Positions 8,759-17,544 are shown, counted from the stretch's first letter. The stretch is 64,000 nucleotides of DNA from Bog-159 sp963785255 (GCA_963785255.1 CAWAUR010000015.1:496001-560000), one strand, 5' to 3'. The notes: generated from the sequence alone by a model not told the origin. Made by a program: numbers and translations.

Positions 8759-9189
8759 TTGCCGTCACGCGCAAATACCGATTTTCGGCGTCGCACCGGC
8801 TGCACGCGCCGCAATTGGGCGACGAGGAGAATCGCGCGTTATACGGCAAGTGCAATAATCCGTTTGGGCACGGCCACAACTACGAAATCGCCGTGACGGT
8901 GAAGGGGCCGGTGGAAGCGCGCACGGGGCGCGCGGTGGATCTGGCGCTGCTGGACGCGCTGGTCAACGCGCAAGTGATCGAGCCATTCGAGCATCGCAAC
9001 CTGAACGAGGAAGTGGAGGCGTTTCGCGCGGCGGTTCCGACGTCCGAGAACCTGGGGCGGGAGGCGGTCCGGCGATTGAAACAGAATTGGCACGCGGTGT
9101 TTCCGGCGGATGGGCCGCGCCTGGAACGTGTGGCCATCGCCGAGACCAGCCGCAACGCATTTGAAGTGACAGCCGATGAAATCGAATAA
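8749..9189 (+). CDS. 6-pyruvoyl-tetrahydropterin synthase / 6-carboxytetrahydropterin synthase family enzyme
   Basis: A 146-residue PTPS/QueD-family enzyme acting on 7,8-dihydroneopterin triphosphate. The motifs are complete: FSASHRLH (12-19), catalytic Cys35 in GKCNNPFGHGHNY with the zinc-binding histidines, and ERVAIAETS near the end. The GKCNNP.GHGHNY layout is closer to classical PTPS than to short QueD, but which product forms cannot be read from sequence. The ATG at 8749 lies inside the end of the upstream paralogue (10-nt overlap), and the gene overlaps folE by 14 nt, giving a tight three-gene pterin operon. No queC, queE or folB homologue is in the window. Confidence 0.9.
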   Translation: MPLIAVTRKYRFSASHRLHAPQLGDEENRALYGKCNNPFGHGHNYEIAVTVKGPVEARTGRAVDLALLDALVNAQVIEPFEHRNLNEEVEAFRAAVPTSENLGREAVRRLKQNWHAVFPADGPRLERVAIAETSRNAFEVTADEIE

Positions 9190-9787
9190 AGCAAACGTAA
9201 AAGTAATGACTCCGAAGGCCGACGCGGCGCTGGCGGACCAGTCGATCGCGCCGCTGGTGAAGCAGATGCTGGAACGCCTGGGCGAAGATGTCGAGCGCGA
9301 CGGGCTGGCGCGCACGCCGGAACGCGTGGAGCGGGCGCTGCAGTTCCTGACCAGCGGCTACGCCATGGATCCGGCCAAGGTGGTGAACGGCGCCCTGTTC
9401 GAGGTGAAGTACGACGAGATGGTGATCGTGAAGGACATCGAGTTCTTCAGCATGTGCGAGCATCACATGCTGCCGTTTTTCGGTAAGGTGCACATCGCGT
9501 ATATTCCGCGCGACCGCGTGATCGGGCTGAGCAAGCTGCCGCGCCTGGTGGACGTATTCGCGCGCCGGTTGCAAATTCAGGAGCGCCTGACGCAGCAGAT
9601 TGCGCAGACCATCCAGGAGCTGATCGATCCGGTGGGTGTAGGGGTAATTTGCGAAGCGCGGCATTTCTGCATGATGATGCGCGGCGTGGAGAAGCAGCAT
9701 TCCGGCGCGGTGACCAGCGCTATGCTGGGCGCGTTCCGGAATCGGAAAGAGACGCGGGATGAGTTCCTGGCGCTGGTGAATAAGTAA
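9176..9787 (+). CDS. folE: GTP cyclohydrolase I
   Basis: Converts GTP to 7,8-dihydroneopterin triphosphate, the first step of folate, biopterin and queuosine-type pathways. The 203-residue product has the catalytic domain from about 25. Zinc ligands are visible as Cys94 and His97 in SMCEHHMLP and Cys165 in HFCMMMRGV. Also present are the IGLSKLPRLVDVFARRLQIQE block and the KQHSGAVTSA tail typical of FolE1. It starts inside the upstream PTPS gene (14-nt overlap), so the three genes form one transcript supplying and consuming dihydroneopterin triphosphate. Confidence 0.96.
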   Translation: MKSNKANVKVMTPKADAALADQSIAPLVKQMLERLGEDVERDGLARTPERVERALQFLTSGYAMDPAKVVNGALFEVKYDEMVIVKDIEFFSMCEHHMLPFFGKVHIAYIPRDRVIGLSKLPRLVDVFARRLQIQERLTQQIAQTIQELIDPVGVGVICEARHFCMMMRGVEKQHSGAVTSAMLGAFRNRKETRDEFLALVNK

Positions 9788-9790
9788 GTA

Positions 9791-9876
9791 GGGCGGGCCT
9801 CCCGGCCTGTCCAGCGCGTTTGGCGCGCCGAAGAGCGGGCCTACGAGGCCCGCGCAGGCAGAGTGCCTGCCCCACA
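9791..9876 (+). repeat. Palindromic repeat family A, copy 1 (compound)
   Basis: The core at 9835-9876 has two hairpins, GCGGGCCTACGAGGCCCGC and GCAGGCAGAGTGCCTGC, and ends CCCACA 3 nt before the VOC gene ATG. Upstream (9791-9830) are two further palindromes, around GGGCCTCCCGGCCT and GCGCGTTTGGCGCGC. Confidence 0.85.
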
Positions 9877-9879
9877 ACG

Positions 9880-10299
9880 ATGAAACTCTACACCTACCTG
9901 AATTTTGGCGGCAATTGCGAAGAGGCCTTCCGTTTCTACGAACAGCACCTGGGCGGCCAAATCACCATCATGACGAGGCACGGCGAAATGCCGGAGGCCG
10001 CCAACGTCCCGCCCGATTGGAAGAACGCGATTCTACACGCGCGCATCACTCTCGGCGAGACGGAACTTCTGGGCGCCGACATCCCGCCGGAGCGTTTTCA
10101 GCCGATGCGCAGCGCGTATCTGTCGCTGCTGGCCGATTCCATCGAGGACGGGGAACGCATCTACCTGCTGCTTTCCGATGGCGGCCAGATCTTCATGCCG
10201 ATGCAGGAGACGTTTTTCGCGTTCCGTTTTGCGATGCTGCGCGATAAGTTCGGCACGTCCTGGATGATCCTTCACGAGCGCGCACAACGGGTTTCCTGA
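9880..10299 (+). CDS. VOC-family (PhnB/glyoxalase-like) protein
   Basis: A 139-residue vicinal-oxygen-chelate fold protein of the PhnB-like group (KLYTYLNFGGNCEEAFRFYE at the start, LHARITLGETELLGAD, QIFMPMQETFFAFRFAMLRDKFG, WMILHE). Members are usually unassigned; they resemble 3-demethylubiquinone methyltransferase-like and glyoxalase-like proteins. The metal ligands are not clear. A family A repeat ends 3 nt before the ATG at 9880, so no classical ribosome-binding site is present apart from the repeat. Confidence 0.85.
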   Translation: MKLYTYLNFGGNCEEAFRFYEQHLGGQITIMTRHGEMPEAANVPPDWKNAILHARITLGETELLGADIPPERFQPMRSAYLSLLADSIEDGERIYLLLSDGGQIFMPMQETFFAFRFAMLRDKFGTSWMILHERAQRVS

Positions 10300-10339
10300 T
10301 TCGCGGGAACCAGCGCGGGTATACCGGTGTCTCAATGGT

Positions 10340-11104
10340 ATGCTCGAAGTCCGTCACCTGACGAAGCTATATACGCGCAGGCCGGCGGTCGACGACGTCA
10401 GCTTTACCATTCAGCCCGGGGAAATTCTCGGCTATCTCGGTCCCAACGGTTCCGGAAAAAGCACCACGGTAAAGATGCTGACCGGGTTGCTGGAGCCGTC
10501 GCGCGGGATGATTCTCTACCAGGGCCGTAACATCCGGCAGGATTTGATTGCTTACAAAAAGTCACTTGGCTATGTACCGGAAGAGCCCAATCTGTATCCG
10601 TATCTCACCGGCCGCGAGTATCTGCAATTGGTCGGGAGGCTGCGCTGCCTGCCCGCCGCGCCGCTTGAAGCGCGCATCGATCAACTGCTGAATCTGCTGG
10701 CCCTCCAAGAGCACCGCTATTCGCCCATCTCTTCGTATTCGAAGGGCATGAAGCAGAAGATTCTGATCTCGGCGGCGCTGCTGCATAACCCCGACGTGCT
10801 GATTTTTGACGAGCCGCTTTCGGGACTGGATGTGACTACCAGCCTGGTTTTCAAGAATCTGCTGAAAGCGCTGGCGCGCGAGCGAAAGGCGATTCTCTAT
10901 AGCTCGCACGTGCTGGAAGTGGTGGAGAAGGTCTCGACCAGCGTCATCATACTGCACAAAGGTTGCGTGGTGGCGAACGATTCGGTGGCCAGTCTGCGCC
11001 GCCTGATGGCGCTGCCTTCGCTCGAAGATATCTTCTCGCAGTTAGTGCTACAGGAAGATACCGAGAAGATAGCCGCCGACATCGTGGATGTTATGCAAGC
11101 TTGA
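10340..11104 (+). CDS. ABC transporter ATP-binding protein
   Basis: A cytoplasmic ATPase of 254 residues. Walker A is GPNGSGKST (about 34-42), the signature region YSKGMKQKI replaces the usual LSGGQ, Walker B is VLIFDEP, and the switch His lies in SSHVLEVVE. The degenerate signature is typical of the CcmA/NatA-like export group. It is followed after 9 nt by a large membrane protein (11114-12838) that is the obvious permease partner. The substrate is unknown. Confidence 0.92.
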   Translation: MLEVRHLTKLYTRRPAVDDVSFTIQPGEILGYLGPNGSGKSTTVKMLTGLLEPSRGMILYQGRNIRQDLIAYKKSLGYVPEEPNLYPYLTGREYLQLVGRLRCLPAAPLEARIDQLLNLLALQEHRYSPISSYSKGMKQKILISAALLHNPDVLIFDEPLSGLDVTTSLVFKNLLKALARERKAILYSSHVLEVVEKVSTSVIILHKGCVVANDSVASLRRLMALPSLEDIFSQLVLQEDTEKIAADIVDVMQA

Positions 11105-11113
11105 TCGCCCGCC

Positions 11114-12838
11114 ATGCCGCCCGCCGTCGAAAACGAGATTGCTCAGTTCCGCGAACTGACGCGGCATTTCTTCAGCCGCTTCTTCGATAACGACCTGGTG
11201 GCGGTAAGCACCGACGGGCCGGATATGCGTGCCGTGGCCATCAATATCCTGGCCGTATTGGCCGCGCCGGGAATGTTACTGCCGTTCCTGTTCATGTCGA
11301 AGTACACCAAGCTGCAGTTCGATCCGATGTATGTACGGGATCTGGCGTCGTTGGGCGAGAAAGAATTCTTTCTGTGCTTCTCCATGACCGTGATGGGGCT
11401 GGTGACGGTGCTTGAATGGGATATGCTTTTCCCCGACCGGCGCGACTATGCGAATCTCACTCCACTGCCCATCCGGCTGCGCACTATGTTTGGGGCGAAA
11501 GTCGCGGCTTTGTTCGCGTTCCTTACCATTTTTACGGTGGTCATCAACGCCTTCTCGCCCGTGATGTTTCCGGCGGTGGTCACGCAGAAGGGCACGCTGT
11601 TGATGCTGGCCACGTTTGCGCGATGTCACATCATAAGTATCCTGGCGGCGAATACATTTGTGTTCTTTCTGTGCGTGGCGGTGCAGGGAATTTTGATGAA
11701 CGTGCTGGGATATCGCGCGTTCCGGCGGATCTCGCCTTATGTGCAGTTTGGGCTGGTGGCGCTGCTTATTCTGATGTTCTTACTCTCGGCGCGCATCGTT
11801 TCCGAGTTGCATCCGTTTGCCGCTAACTCCGCGGCGGTCCGGTTCTTTCCGCCGCTGTGGTTCCTGGGACTGTATCAAACGCAATTGGGCTGGACCAATC
11901 CGGTGTTCCGGAATCTGGCGGCATCCGCACGCACGGCCGTCTTATGGACCATGTGCGGCGCACTTATCACCTACTTACTCAGTTACAAGAGACACTTCAA
12001 GCGGTCACTGGAGAGCGAAGATGAGTTCTCTACCGTACCGTCGGCGCTGGAGAAGTTCGCCACGCGCGCGCTTGACCGGTTGGTAGTGCGCGACCGGCTG
12101 GAACAGGCGGCGTTCTATTTCATCTGGAAGACGCTGAGCCGCAGCCGCCGCCATAAGCTGATCTTCGCCGCGTATGTGGCGGCCGGGTGTGCGCTGATAT
12201 TCGAAGGTCTGGCGGTAGTGGTGGCGCGGGCAGGCAACTCCTGGATGTACCGGCCCAGCCCGGAACTGCTGCCGGCGCCGCTGATACTGGCATTTTTCAT
12301 TCTGTGCGGCATGCGGCACGTGTTTGCCGTTCCGGCGGAGTTGCGCGCCAACTGGGTATTCCAGGTTTCCGACCGGGGCGGGGTGCGGCGCTGTCTGGCG
12401 GGCGTCAAGAAGGCCATGCTGATTCTGGGAGTGGCTCCGTTGTTCGCTCTGCTGTTGCCGCTGCATGTGTTGTTCTGGGGATGGAAGAATGCGTCGCTGC
12501 ATATGTTATTCGGCGCAGTGGTTTCGTGGCTGTTAGTGGAAGTGTTGCTGGTGAATTTTGAGAAGTTTCCGTTTACCTGTTCTTACCTGCCGGGCAAAGC
12601 TAACTTGAAAGTATCTTGGCCGTTGTATCTTTTCAGCTTCACGACTTATGTTTCGGCGCTGCTGACATTGGAATACTGGATGCTGCAGCGTCCGGTGCGA
12701 TTTGCGTGGCTGGCGGCGTTGGCCGTTGCCGTGTACGGTGCGCTGGCTCTTTACCGATGGCGTGTCGGGCGCGCGGTGGCGCTGGTGTTTGAGGATCAGC
12801 CGGAACCTTTGGTGCGTACGCTTGATTTGTGGGCGTAG
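11114..12838 (+). CDS. Polytopic membrane protein, probable ABC-exporter permease
   Basis: A 574-residue protein with about 12 hydrophobic segments, grouped in two halves around a hydrophilic stretch at about 300-345 that reads KRHFKRSLESEDEFS. I recognise no named permease family. The N-terminal cytoplasmic segment (VENEIAQFRELTRHFFSRFFDND) precedes the first helix. Its position 9 nt after an ABC ATPase on the same strand indicates that the two form one transporter. A family A repeat follows the stop and may act as the end of the transcript. Confidence 0.75.
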   Translation: MPPAVENEIAQFRELTRHFFSRFFDNDLVAVSTDGPDMRAVAINILAVLAAPGMLLPFLFMSKYTKLQFDPMYVRDLASLGEKEFFLCFSMTVMGLVTVLEWDMLFPDRRDYANLTPLPIRLRTMFGAKVAALFAFLTIFTVVINAFSPVMFPAVVTQKGTLLMLATFARCHIISILAANTFVFFLCVAVQGILMNVLGYRAFRRISPYVQFGLVALLILMFLLSARIVSELHPFAANSAAVRFFPPLWFLGLYQTQLGWTNPVFRNLAASARTAVLWTMCGALITYLLSYKRHFKRSLESEDEFSTVPSALEKFATRALDRLVVRDRLEQAAFYFIWKTLSRSRRHKLIFAAYVAAGCALIFEGLAVVVARAGNSWMYRPSPELLPAPLILAFFILCGMRHVFAVPAELRANWVFQVSDRGGVRRCLAGVKKAMLILGVAPLFALLLPLHVLFWGWKNASLHMLFGAVVSWLLVEVLLVNFEKFPFTCSYLPGKANLKVSWPLYLFSFTTYVSALLTLEYWMLQRPVRFAWLAALAVAVYGALALYRWRVGRAVALVFEDQPEPLVRTLDLWA

Positions 12839-12862
12839 CCGCCGGTAGGAACTCTCCGCACA

Positions 12863-12904
12863 GCGGGCCTACGAGGCCCGCGCAGGCTACGAGCCTGCCC
12901 CACA
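12863..12904 (+). repeat. Palindromic repeat family A, copy 2
   Basis: Consensus copy: stem GCGGGCCT/AGGCCCGC with an ACG loop, then GCAGGCT/AGCCTGC with an ACG loop, ending CCCACA. Confidence 0.9.
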
Positions 12905-12918
12905 ATATCCCTCTGATG

Positions 12919-12924
12919 TATAGT
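12919..12924 (+). promoter_or_regulatory. -10-like TATAGT, 6 nt before a 5-codon leader ORF
   Basis: TATAGT, 6 nt, then the ATG at 12931 of the MRVVE mini-ORF that overlaps the hydrolase start. No Shine-Dalgarno. Confidence 0.55.
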
Positions 12925-12930
12925 GGCGTA

Positions 12931-12948
12931 ATGCGAGTTGTCGAGTAA
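12931..12948 (+). other. Five-codon leader ORF (MRVVE) overlapping the hydrolase start
   Basis: ATG CGA GTT GTC GAG TAA; the TAA shares its last A with the ATG of the alpha/beta hydrolase (TAATG). It sits 6 nt after a -10-like TATAGT, so a leaderless ribosome could translate it and reinitiate on the hydrolase. This is inference from layout only. Confidence 0.4.
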
Positions 12949-13778
12949 TGGGGGTGCTGCGCTTCGCCGGCCTGGCCACGCTCGCCTATGGCGCCATCTA
13001 CTTCATCGTAAGCCGTCTGATTTATCAGCCTACCCGCTATCCCGGTGGCTGGTGGCATACGCAAACGGATCTGGGCGCACAGGACGTTTGGCTGCGCTCG
13101 CGCGACCAGGTCCGTTTGCACGCGTGGTGGATCGAAACACCGGGAAGCCGTCTGGCCACGCTCTATCTGCATGGAAACGGCGGCAACCTGGCGAACCGGC
13201 CCGGCCACTTACGCGAGATGATCGCCGCGGGATCGTCGGTGCTGATTCCCGACTATCGGGGCTACGGTAAGAGCGACGGCCGCCCCACGGAGCGCGGCTT
13301 GTATCTGGATGCCGACGCAGCCTATGACCATCTTATCGGGATGGGTTACTCACCAGACAAGATCGTGGTGCAAGGCGAGTCACTGGGCGCGGCTGTGGCT
13401 GTGGATCTGGCCAGCCGGCGGCCTTGCGCGGGAGTAATTTTGGAGTGTCCGTTCACTTCCTTTTCCGCCGAGGCCGGCCGGTTCGTTCCCTGGATTGGCC
13501 GCCTTTTCGCCAGCGGCTTCCAGACACGCCGTAAGATCGGCCGGGTGCATGTGCCGGTGCTGGTGATCCATGGCGACGAAGACCGGACGGTCCCCTATGA
13601 TATGGGACGCGCGGTTTATGAAGCGGCCAATGAGCCTAAGTGGTTCTGGACGGTGGAAGGCGCGGCGCACCAGGATATTGTCGCGGTAGCCGGCGACCGC
13701 TACCACGCGCGATTGCTTGAATTTCATGAGTACATTCTGCACACGGAGGACGCGGGCCGCGCGGATATACTGACCTGA
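12948..13778 (+). CDS. Alpha/beta hydrolase with N-terminal membrane anchor
   Basis: A 276-residue hydrolase of the ABHD13/bem46-like serine group. An N-terminal hydrophobic helix (about 4-24) anchors the protein. The fold shows YLHGNGGN (oxyanion region), the PDYRGYGKSDG stretch, nucleophile Ser145 in GESLG, Asp212 in HGDEDRTVP and His241 in AAHQD. The substrate is unknown. The ATG at 12948 overlaps the stop of a 5-codon leader ORF. A TMEM175-type pseudogene starts 2 nt after its stop. Confidence 0.87.
   Translation: MGVLRFAGLATLAYGAIYFIVSRLIYQPTRYPGGWWHTQTDLGAQDVWLRSRDQVRLHAWWIETPGSRLATLYLHGNGGNLANRPGHLREMIAAGSSVLIPDYRGYGKSDGRPTERGLYLDADAAYDHLIGMGYSPDKIVVQGESLGAAVAVDLASRRPCAGVILECPFTSFSAEAGRFVPWIGRLFASGFQTRRKIGRVHVPVLVIHGDEDRTVPYDMGRAVYEAANEPKWFWTVEGAAHQDIVAVAGDRYHARLLEFHEYILHTEDAGRADILT
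13766..13771 (+). promoter_or_regulatory. -10-like TATACT, 8 nt before the TMEM175 pseudogene start
   Basis: TATACT inside the end of the hydrolase gene, 8 nt before the ATG at 13780. Confidence 0.45.
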
Positions 13779-13779
13779 T

Positions 13780-14265
13780 ATGGGCATGTCGTATAACCGC
13801 ATCGCGGGGCAGAGCGTGGAGCGCTTAGCGGCATTGAGCGACGGGGTATTCGCGGTAACCATGACCTTTTGCCATGTGCGCACTGACTTTCATGACGCTG
13901 GTACATCGTACAGTTGGTTCTATATATATCGATGTTCCGGCCGAAGCGCCATATCCGCGCTGGCTGACAAGTGAGTTATGGCGTTTGTGGGGCGGGCAAT
14001 CCTGCCCTGGGGTCCCCTCGGGGGACGGCCTTCAGCCGGCCTTTTGCGACCACGACGCGGCGCCGTGCAGGCAGGAGCCGCCTGAAAGGCGGCTGCGGCC
14101 ATGATTGGCCGCCCCACGGTGAAACCGAACTGGCTTCGGCCATCACTGTATCCCTTTGGTGCCTTGCTGTGTCTGGTGAGCACTTACGTGAGTATCGGAT
14201 TTATCATCCTGGTGCAACTGAACTACGCCGTCGCGCCCCGGCTGCCAGGCCGCGCGCGGAAGTAG
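13780..14265 (+). pseudogene. Broken TMEM175 (DUF1211)-type potassium channel gene
   Basis: The start encodes MSYNRIAGQSVERLAALSDG, then VFAVTMT, which is the TMEM175/DUF1211 first helix with its R..(F/L)SDGVFA motif. The frame then breaks. A short piece in the next frame (FMTLVHRTVGS near 13889) fits the next helix region. From 14101 a frame ending at 14265 encodes YPFGALLCLVSTYVSIGFII, followed by a short LVQLNYAVAPR tail, the family C-terminus. Most of the middle is lost, and palindromic repeat material including a family D element occupies about 13990-14117. The intact family is about 200 residues; nothing here could make a channel. Confidence 0.8.
14083..14117. repeat. Palindromic repeat family D, copy 2
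   Basis: GCCGCCTGAAAGGCGGC followed by TGCGGCCATGATTGGCCGC: the inverted form of the block at 4338-4386. It lies inside the TMEM175 pseudogene. Confidence 0.65.
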
Positions 14266-14274
14266 CCTCCGCAG

Positions 14275-15381
14275 TCAGAACTTACCTTCGAACAGGTACA
14301 CCAGCTCGACGATCAGAATAACCACCACCAACAGTTCCAGCACGAACGCACGGCTCTGTTGAAACTGATCGACCATGAACTGATACAGATCGCCGGCTGT
14401 ATGCAGCTTTTCGTCCACCAACTCGCGGTAATCGGTTACGCCCACCTTGCCGGCGGCCAGGCGATAAACGCGCGCGGAGTACATATCGCTCAAAAACTTG
14501 ATGGAATTATCCATGCGCTCGGTAAGTTCGCGCACATCCAGGCGGATGGTGTTAAGCCGGCCGGCTTCGCGCGCCAGGCGCCAGCGCGCAAGCACGCCGG
14601 TACCCTTATCGAGCGAGCGGTACACGCCGGCCAGAAGCCGCGTGAGCATGTCGTCGTAATAGCGGAACTCGATCAGTTGCGAGTTGGCGTATTCGAGCAG
14701 TTGCAGCACGGGCAGCGCGCCCTCGGGCGTGTCATAGATCAGCGCGGCGGTCCAGCCGATCACCACCAGGTCTTCCGGGTAATAGGAGCGGCGCGATTGC
14801 AGGATCTCGGCGCGTTCGTCTTCGGCCAGGCGCAACTCTTCGCCGCGCACCACTTGGGCAATCTCGTCGCCGTGTTGCGCGATCAATTGATCGGCGGTGA
14901 CAATGCTGCCGTCGTCCTTCGTGAGGGGGTGGAGTTGGATGATGTAGTAATCTTCGGTCAGCCAATCCTGGTACGGCTTCACCAACGCGGGTTGCGCGCG
15001 CGTCAGGTAGCGGCGCACACTGTCGGACGCGCGCTTCTCGATCTCGGGCGCGGCGATCGACCGGGCGGCCAGGCGCAGCAACTCGCGCCAATCGAATGCG
15101 AAGGGCAATTGCAGCTCGATGCTGACCACGCCGTATTCGTAGTAATGCATCTGGGCCTGCAGGCGCTCGCCGGTTTCGAGTTGCAGCGGCTCCAGGAATT
15201 CGATCACCGGGGGTTTTTCGAAACGCACATATTCGGGCGTGGGACGGCGGAAACTGGGTTCGCGTCCGGCGGGCTGGGCTCCCAGAATGGCGCGCAGTTC
15301 ATCGAGCCGGATCTCTTCGCAAACGTCGTAAAGGAATAGCAGCCAAAACGTGCCGGCGAGGCGATCGATAGGGGCGGCCAT
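14275..15381 (-). CDS. C-terminally membrane-anchored protein of unknown function (RMD1/DUF155-like architecture)
   Basis: A 368-residue protein with no recognised catalytic motif. The first 20 residues are partly hydrophobic (LAGTFWLLFLYDV). A long alpha/beta and helical body follows, with a coiled-coil-like stretch (about 265-345: ELTERMDNSIKFLSDMYS, LHTAGDLYQFMVDQFQQ). A single hydrophobic helix at the extreme C-terminus (VLELLVVVILIVELVYLFEG) is followed by only two residues. Helical body plus C-terminal anchor recalls the RMD1/DUF155 family, but I cannot confirm homology. The ATG at 15381 was preferred over two upstream ones because TACAAT lies 6 nt before it. Confidence 0.65.
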   Translation of the reverse strand: MAAPIDRLAGTFWLLFLYDVCEEIRLDELRAILGAQPAGREPSFRRPTPEYVRFEKPPVIEFLEPLQLETGERLQAQMHYYEYGVVSIELQLPFAFDWRELLRLAARSIAAPEIEKRASDSVRRYLTRAQPALVKPYQDWLTEDYYIIQLHPLTKDDGSIVTADQLIAQHGDEIAQVVRGEELRLAEDERAEILQSRRSYYPEDLVVIGWTAALIYDTPEGALPVLQLLEYANSQLIEFRYYDDMLTRLLAGVYRSLDKGTGVLARWRLAREAGRLNTIRLDVRELTERMDNSIKFLSDMYSARVYRLAAGKVGVTDYRELVDEKLHTAGDLYQFMVDQFQQSRAFVLELLVVVILIVELVYLFEGKF

Positions 15382-15387
15382 CACGCG

Positions 15388-15393
15388 ATTGTA
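15388..15393 (-). promoter_or_regulatory. -10-like TACAAT, 6 nt before the 15381 ATG
   Basis: Minus-strand TACAAT-N6-ATG. It supports the chosen start and leaderless expression. Confidence 0.5.
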
Positions 15394-15548
15394 CGCCATT
15401 CGGTGGGCGGTGCGCAGGCGTCTAAGTAACCAACATAACCAAACAGTTTTCATCCCGCAAAAAGTCTGTCATAATGGACCACATCCAAAAAGCGAAATCG
15501 GCGCGGGGGGGGGATCAGACGTGCCGGTCTATCGTAACGAGTAGAACC

Positions 15549-17524
15549 ATGGCTACCAGACTACGACTTGTTGTGTTTTCCATCATGCTGGCATCCACCA
15601 CGGCGGCGCAGCAGTTCAGCTTCAGCAACAGCGGCGGCACGGTCACGCTGGGGACTGACTTGGTGTTGGCGGGATCGAGTCTCGCTAATCCCTCGGGCAC
15701 CTTCTCATTTAGTGTCCGGCTACCGCGATCCCTCCAGGCACTTACTCCACGGAGTGGATCTGCACGGGCGGCACGTTCACGATTCAGTCGAACGATGGGC
15801 TGATGGCGGTGAATGCGGAGATCACGTCGGGCACATTCATAGAGACGGCCTCGGGCGGCGGGCGCGGGGGACACACTACCTACTGGTATAGTTTTTCCGG
15901 CGCGTTTACCGGAACGTTGTCTCAGAGCGGCCAAGCGACGGCCATTACGGGACAGACGATTCAATACCTGGCGGGATTATCCAGCCCGCTGGGCGCGGGC
16001 AGCATATCGGGCGGCACCACCTTCGTGAACGCGCAATACGAGCCGGTGTACATCACGGACACGTACAATTACCGGATCGTGCGCATGGACGACATGACCG
16101 GCGACAACTTCACGGCCTTCGGCAAATATGGCGCGGGGAAGAATCAATTCAAACTGCCGTGGGGACTGGCGGTGGACGCCGCGGGCAAGATCTACGTCAG
16201 CGACAACGCAACCTGCCGGGTGATCCGGATGGACGACATATCCGGAACCAATTGGACGTCGTTGGGACATTGCGGCTCCGGCATCCGCCAGTTCAATAGC
16301 CCCGCGGGCCTGTTCGTCGACCTGGCGGGCAATATCTATGTGGCCGATAGCGGCAACAACCGCATCGTGCGCATGAGCGGCATGGCGGGCGGCCACTGGA
16401 CGGTGTTGGGATCCGCGGGCAGCGGAAGCGGCCAATTCAGCCAACCGTCGGGCATCGCGGTGGATGCGAAAGGCAGAATCTACGTGGCCGATAGCGGCAA
16501 TGCGCGCATCGTCCGCATGGACGACATGAGCGGCGCCAATTGGACCACTTACGGCGGTTCGGGGAGCGGCACAGGCCAGTTCCTGACAGCCACGGCCGTT
16601 ACTCTCGACAGCACTGGCCGTATCTACGTGGTGGACACGGACGACAATCGCATCGTGCGGATGGACGATATGCTGGGCACCAACTGGACGGTCCTGGGCG
16701 GCGATCCGGGGAACAGCGTGGTCGAGTTCATTAACCCGTACGGAGCGTCCGTGGATCCTTACGGGACCATTTACGTGGCGGATTCGCGAGACTACCGCAT
16801 CGTCATGACGGATGACATGCTGGGCGATGCCTGGACGACTTACGGTTCCGGATCGTACCCGCTGTTCGACTCGCCGACCAGCATCGTGGCCGTGCCGGCC
16901 GCCGGGCCCATCGCGGTCGCGACACTCACGGCCGCCAGTCTCACATACAGCGATACGGTTGTGGGCACGGCCAGCGCCGCACAGAACGTCACGTTGACCA
17001 ACATCGGATCCGCTCCGCTGGAGATCGACAGCATCGCCGCCGTCGGCGATTTCTCGCAGACGAACAATTGCGGCAGCGCGCTATCCGCAGGCCAGAACTG
17101 CACGATTACCGTATTGTTTCAGCCCACGGCGGGTGGCGTGCGAACGGGATCGGTGGCCCTCAACTTCGCCTCGGGCAGCACGAAAACGATCGGCCTGACG
17201 GGTGTGGGAACGCTGGTTTCCGTTTCGCCCACGAGGCTGAATTTCGGCAATGTGAACACCGATGGCAAGCCGGTGTCGTTGACCGTAACGGTGGCGAATC
17301 CCGGCGTGGCGTCTGCTGGGATCTCCAGCGTCACGCTCAAAGCGCCGGCAGTGTACCGTTTGACCAATGCATGCCCCGCAACGCTGAACGCTGGCGGCAG
17401 TTGTCCGGTAACCGTGCAGTTCCATCCGCAAGCGGTGAAGATTTACAACGGCAGCCTGACTGTTACGGACGCCTCGGGCACCGCGCAAGCGATCTCCATT
17501 ACGGGCGCCGGACAAAGCAATTAG
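15549..17524 (+). pseudogene. NHL beta-propeller / choice-of-anchor D secreted protein, frameshifted
   Basis: The ATG at 15549 opens a good signal peptide (MATRLRLVVFSIMLASTTAA) and continues to FSFS at about 15713. There the frame must change by one base: the downstream frame reads PATAIPPGTYSTEWICTGG and continues uninterrupted to 17524. Restoring one G (AGT G-GT CCG) gives a single protein of about 658 residues. It carries about six NHL repeats (IYVADSGNNRIVRMDDMSG type, 16040-16830) and two choice-of-anchor D/ASPM-SPD-2-Hydin-like Ig domains (about 16900-17520; LTNIGSAPLEI, SGSVALNFASGS). It is probably an exported sugar-, protein- or surface-binding propeller. One lost base may be a true mutation or a sequencing error. 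Confidence 0.82.
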
Positions 17525-17525
17525 C

Positions 17526-17543
17526 GTCCGCTATAATTAGCGG
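17526..17543 (+). promoter_or_regulatory. Palindromic leaderless promoter of the YciI-like gene
   Basis: TCCGCTA-TAAT-TAGCGGA is a perfect 7-bp inverted repeat and contains TATAAT at 17532-17537, 7 nt before the ATG at 17545. The palindrome could be an operator overlapping the -10. Confidence 0.55.
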
Positions 17544-17544
17544 A

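Noticed and set aside
12863..12904. CRISPR-like or rho-independent terminator reading of family A repeats
   Set aside because: Copies are dispersed singly with no spacers, and no T-tract follows the hairpins, so neither label fits.
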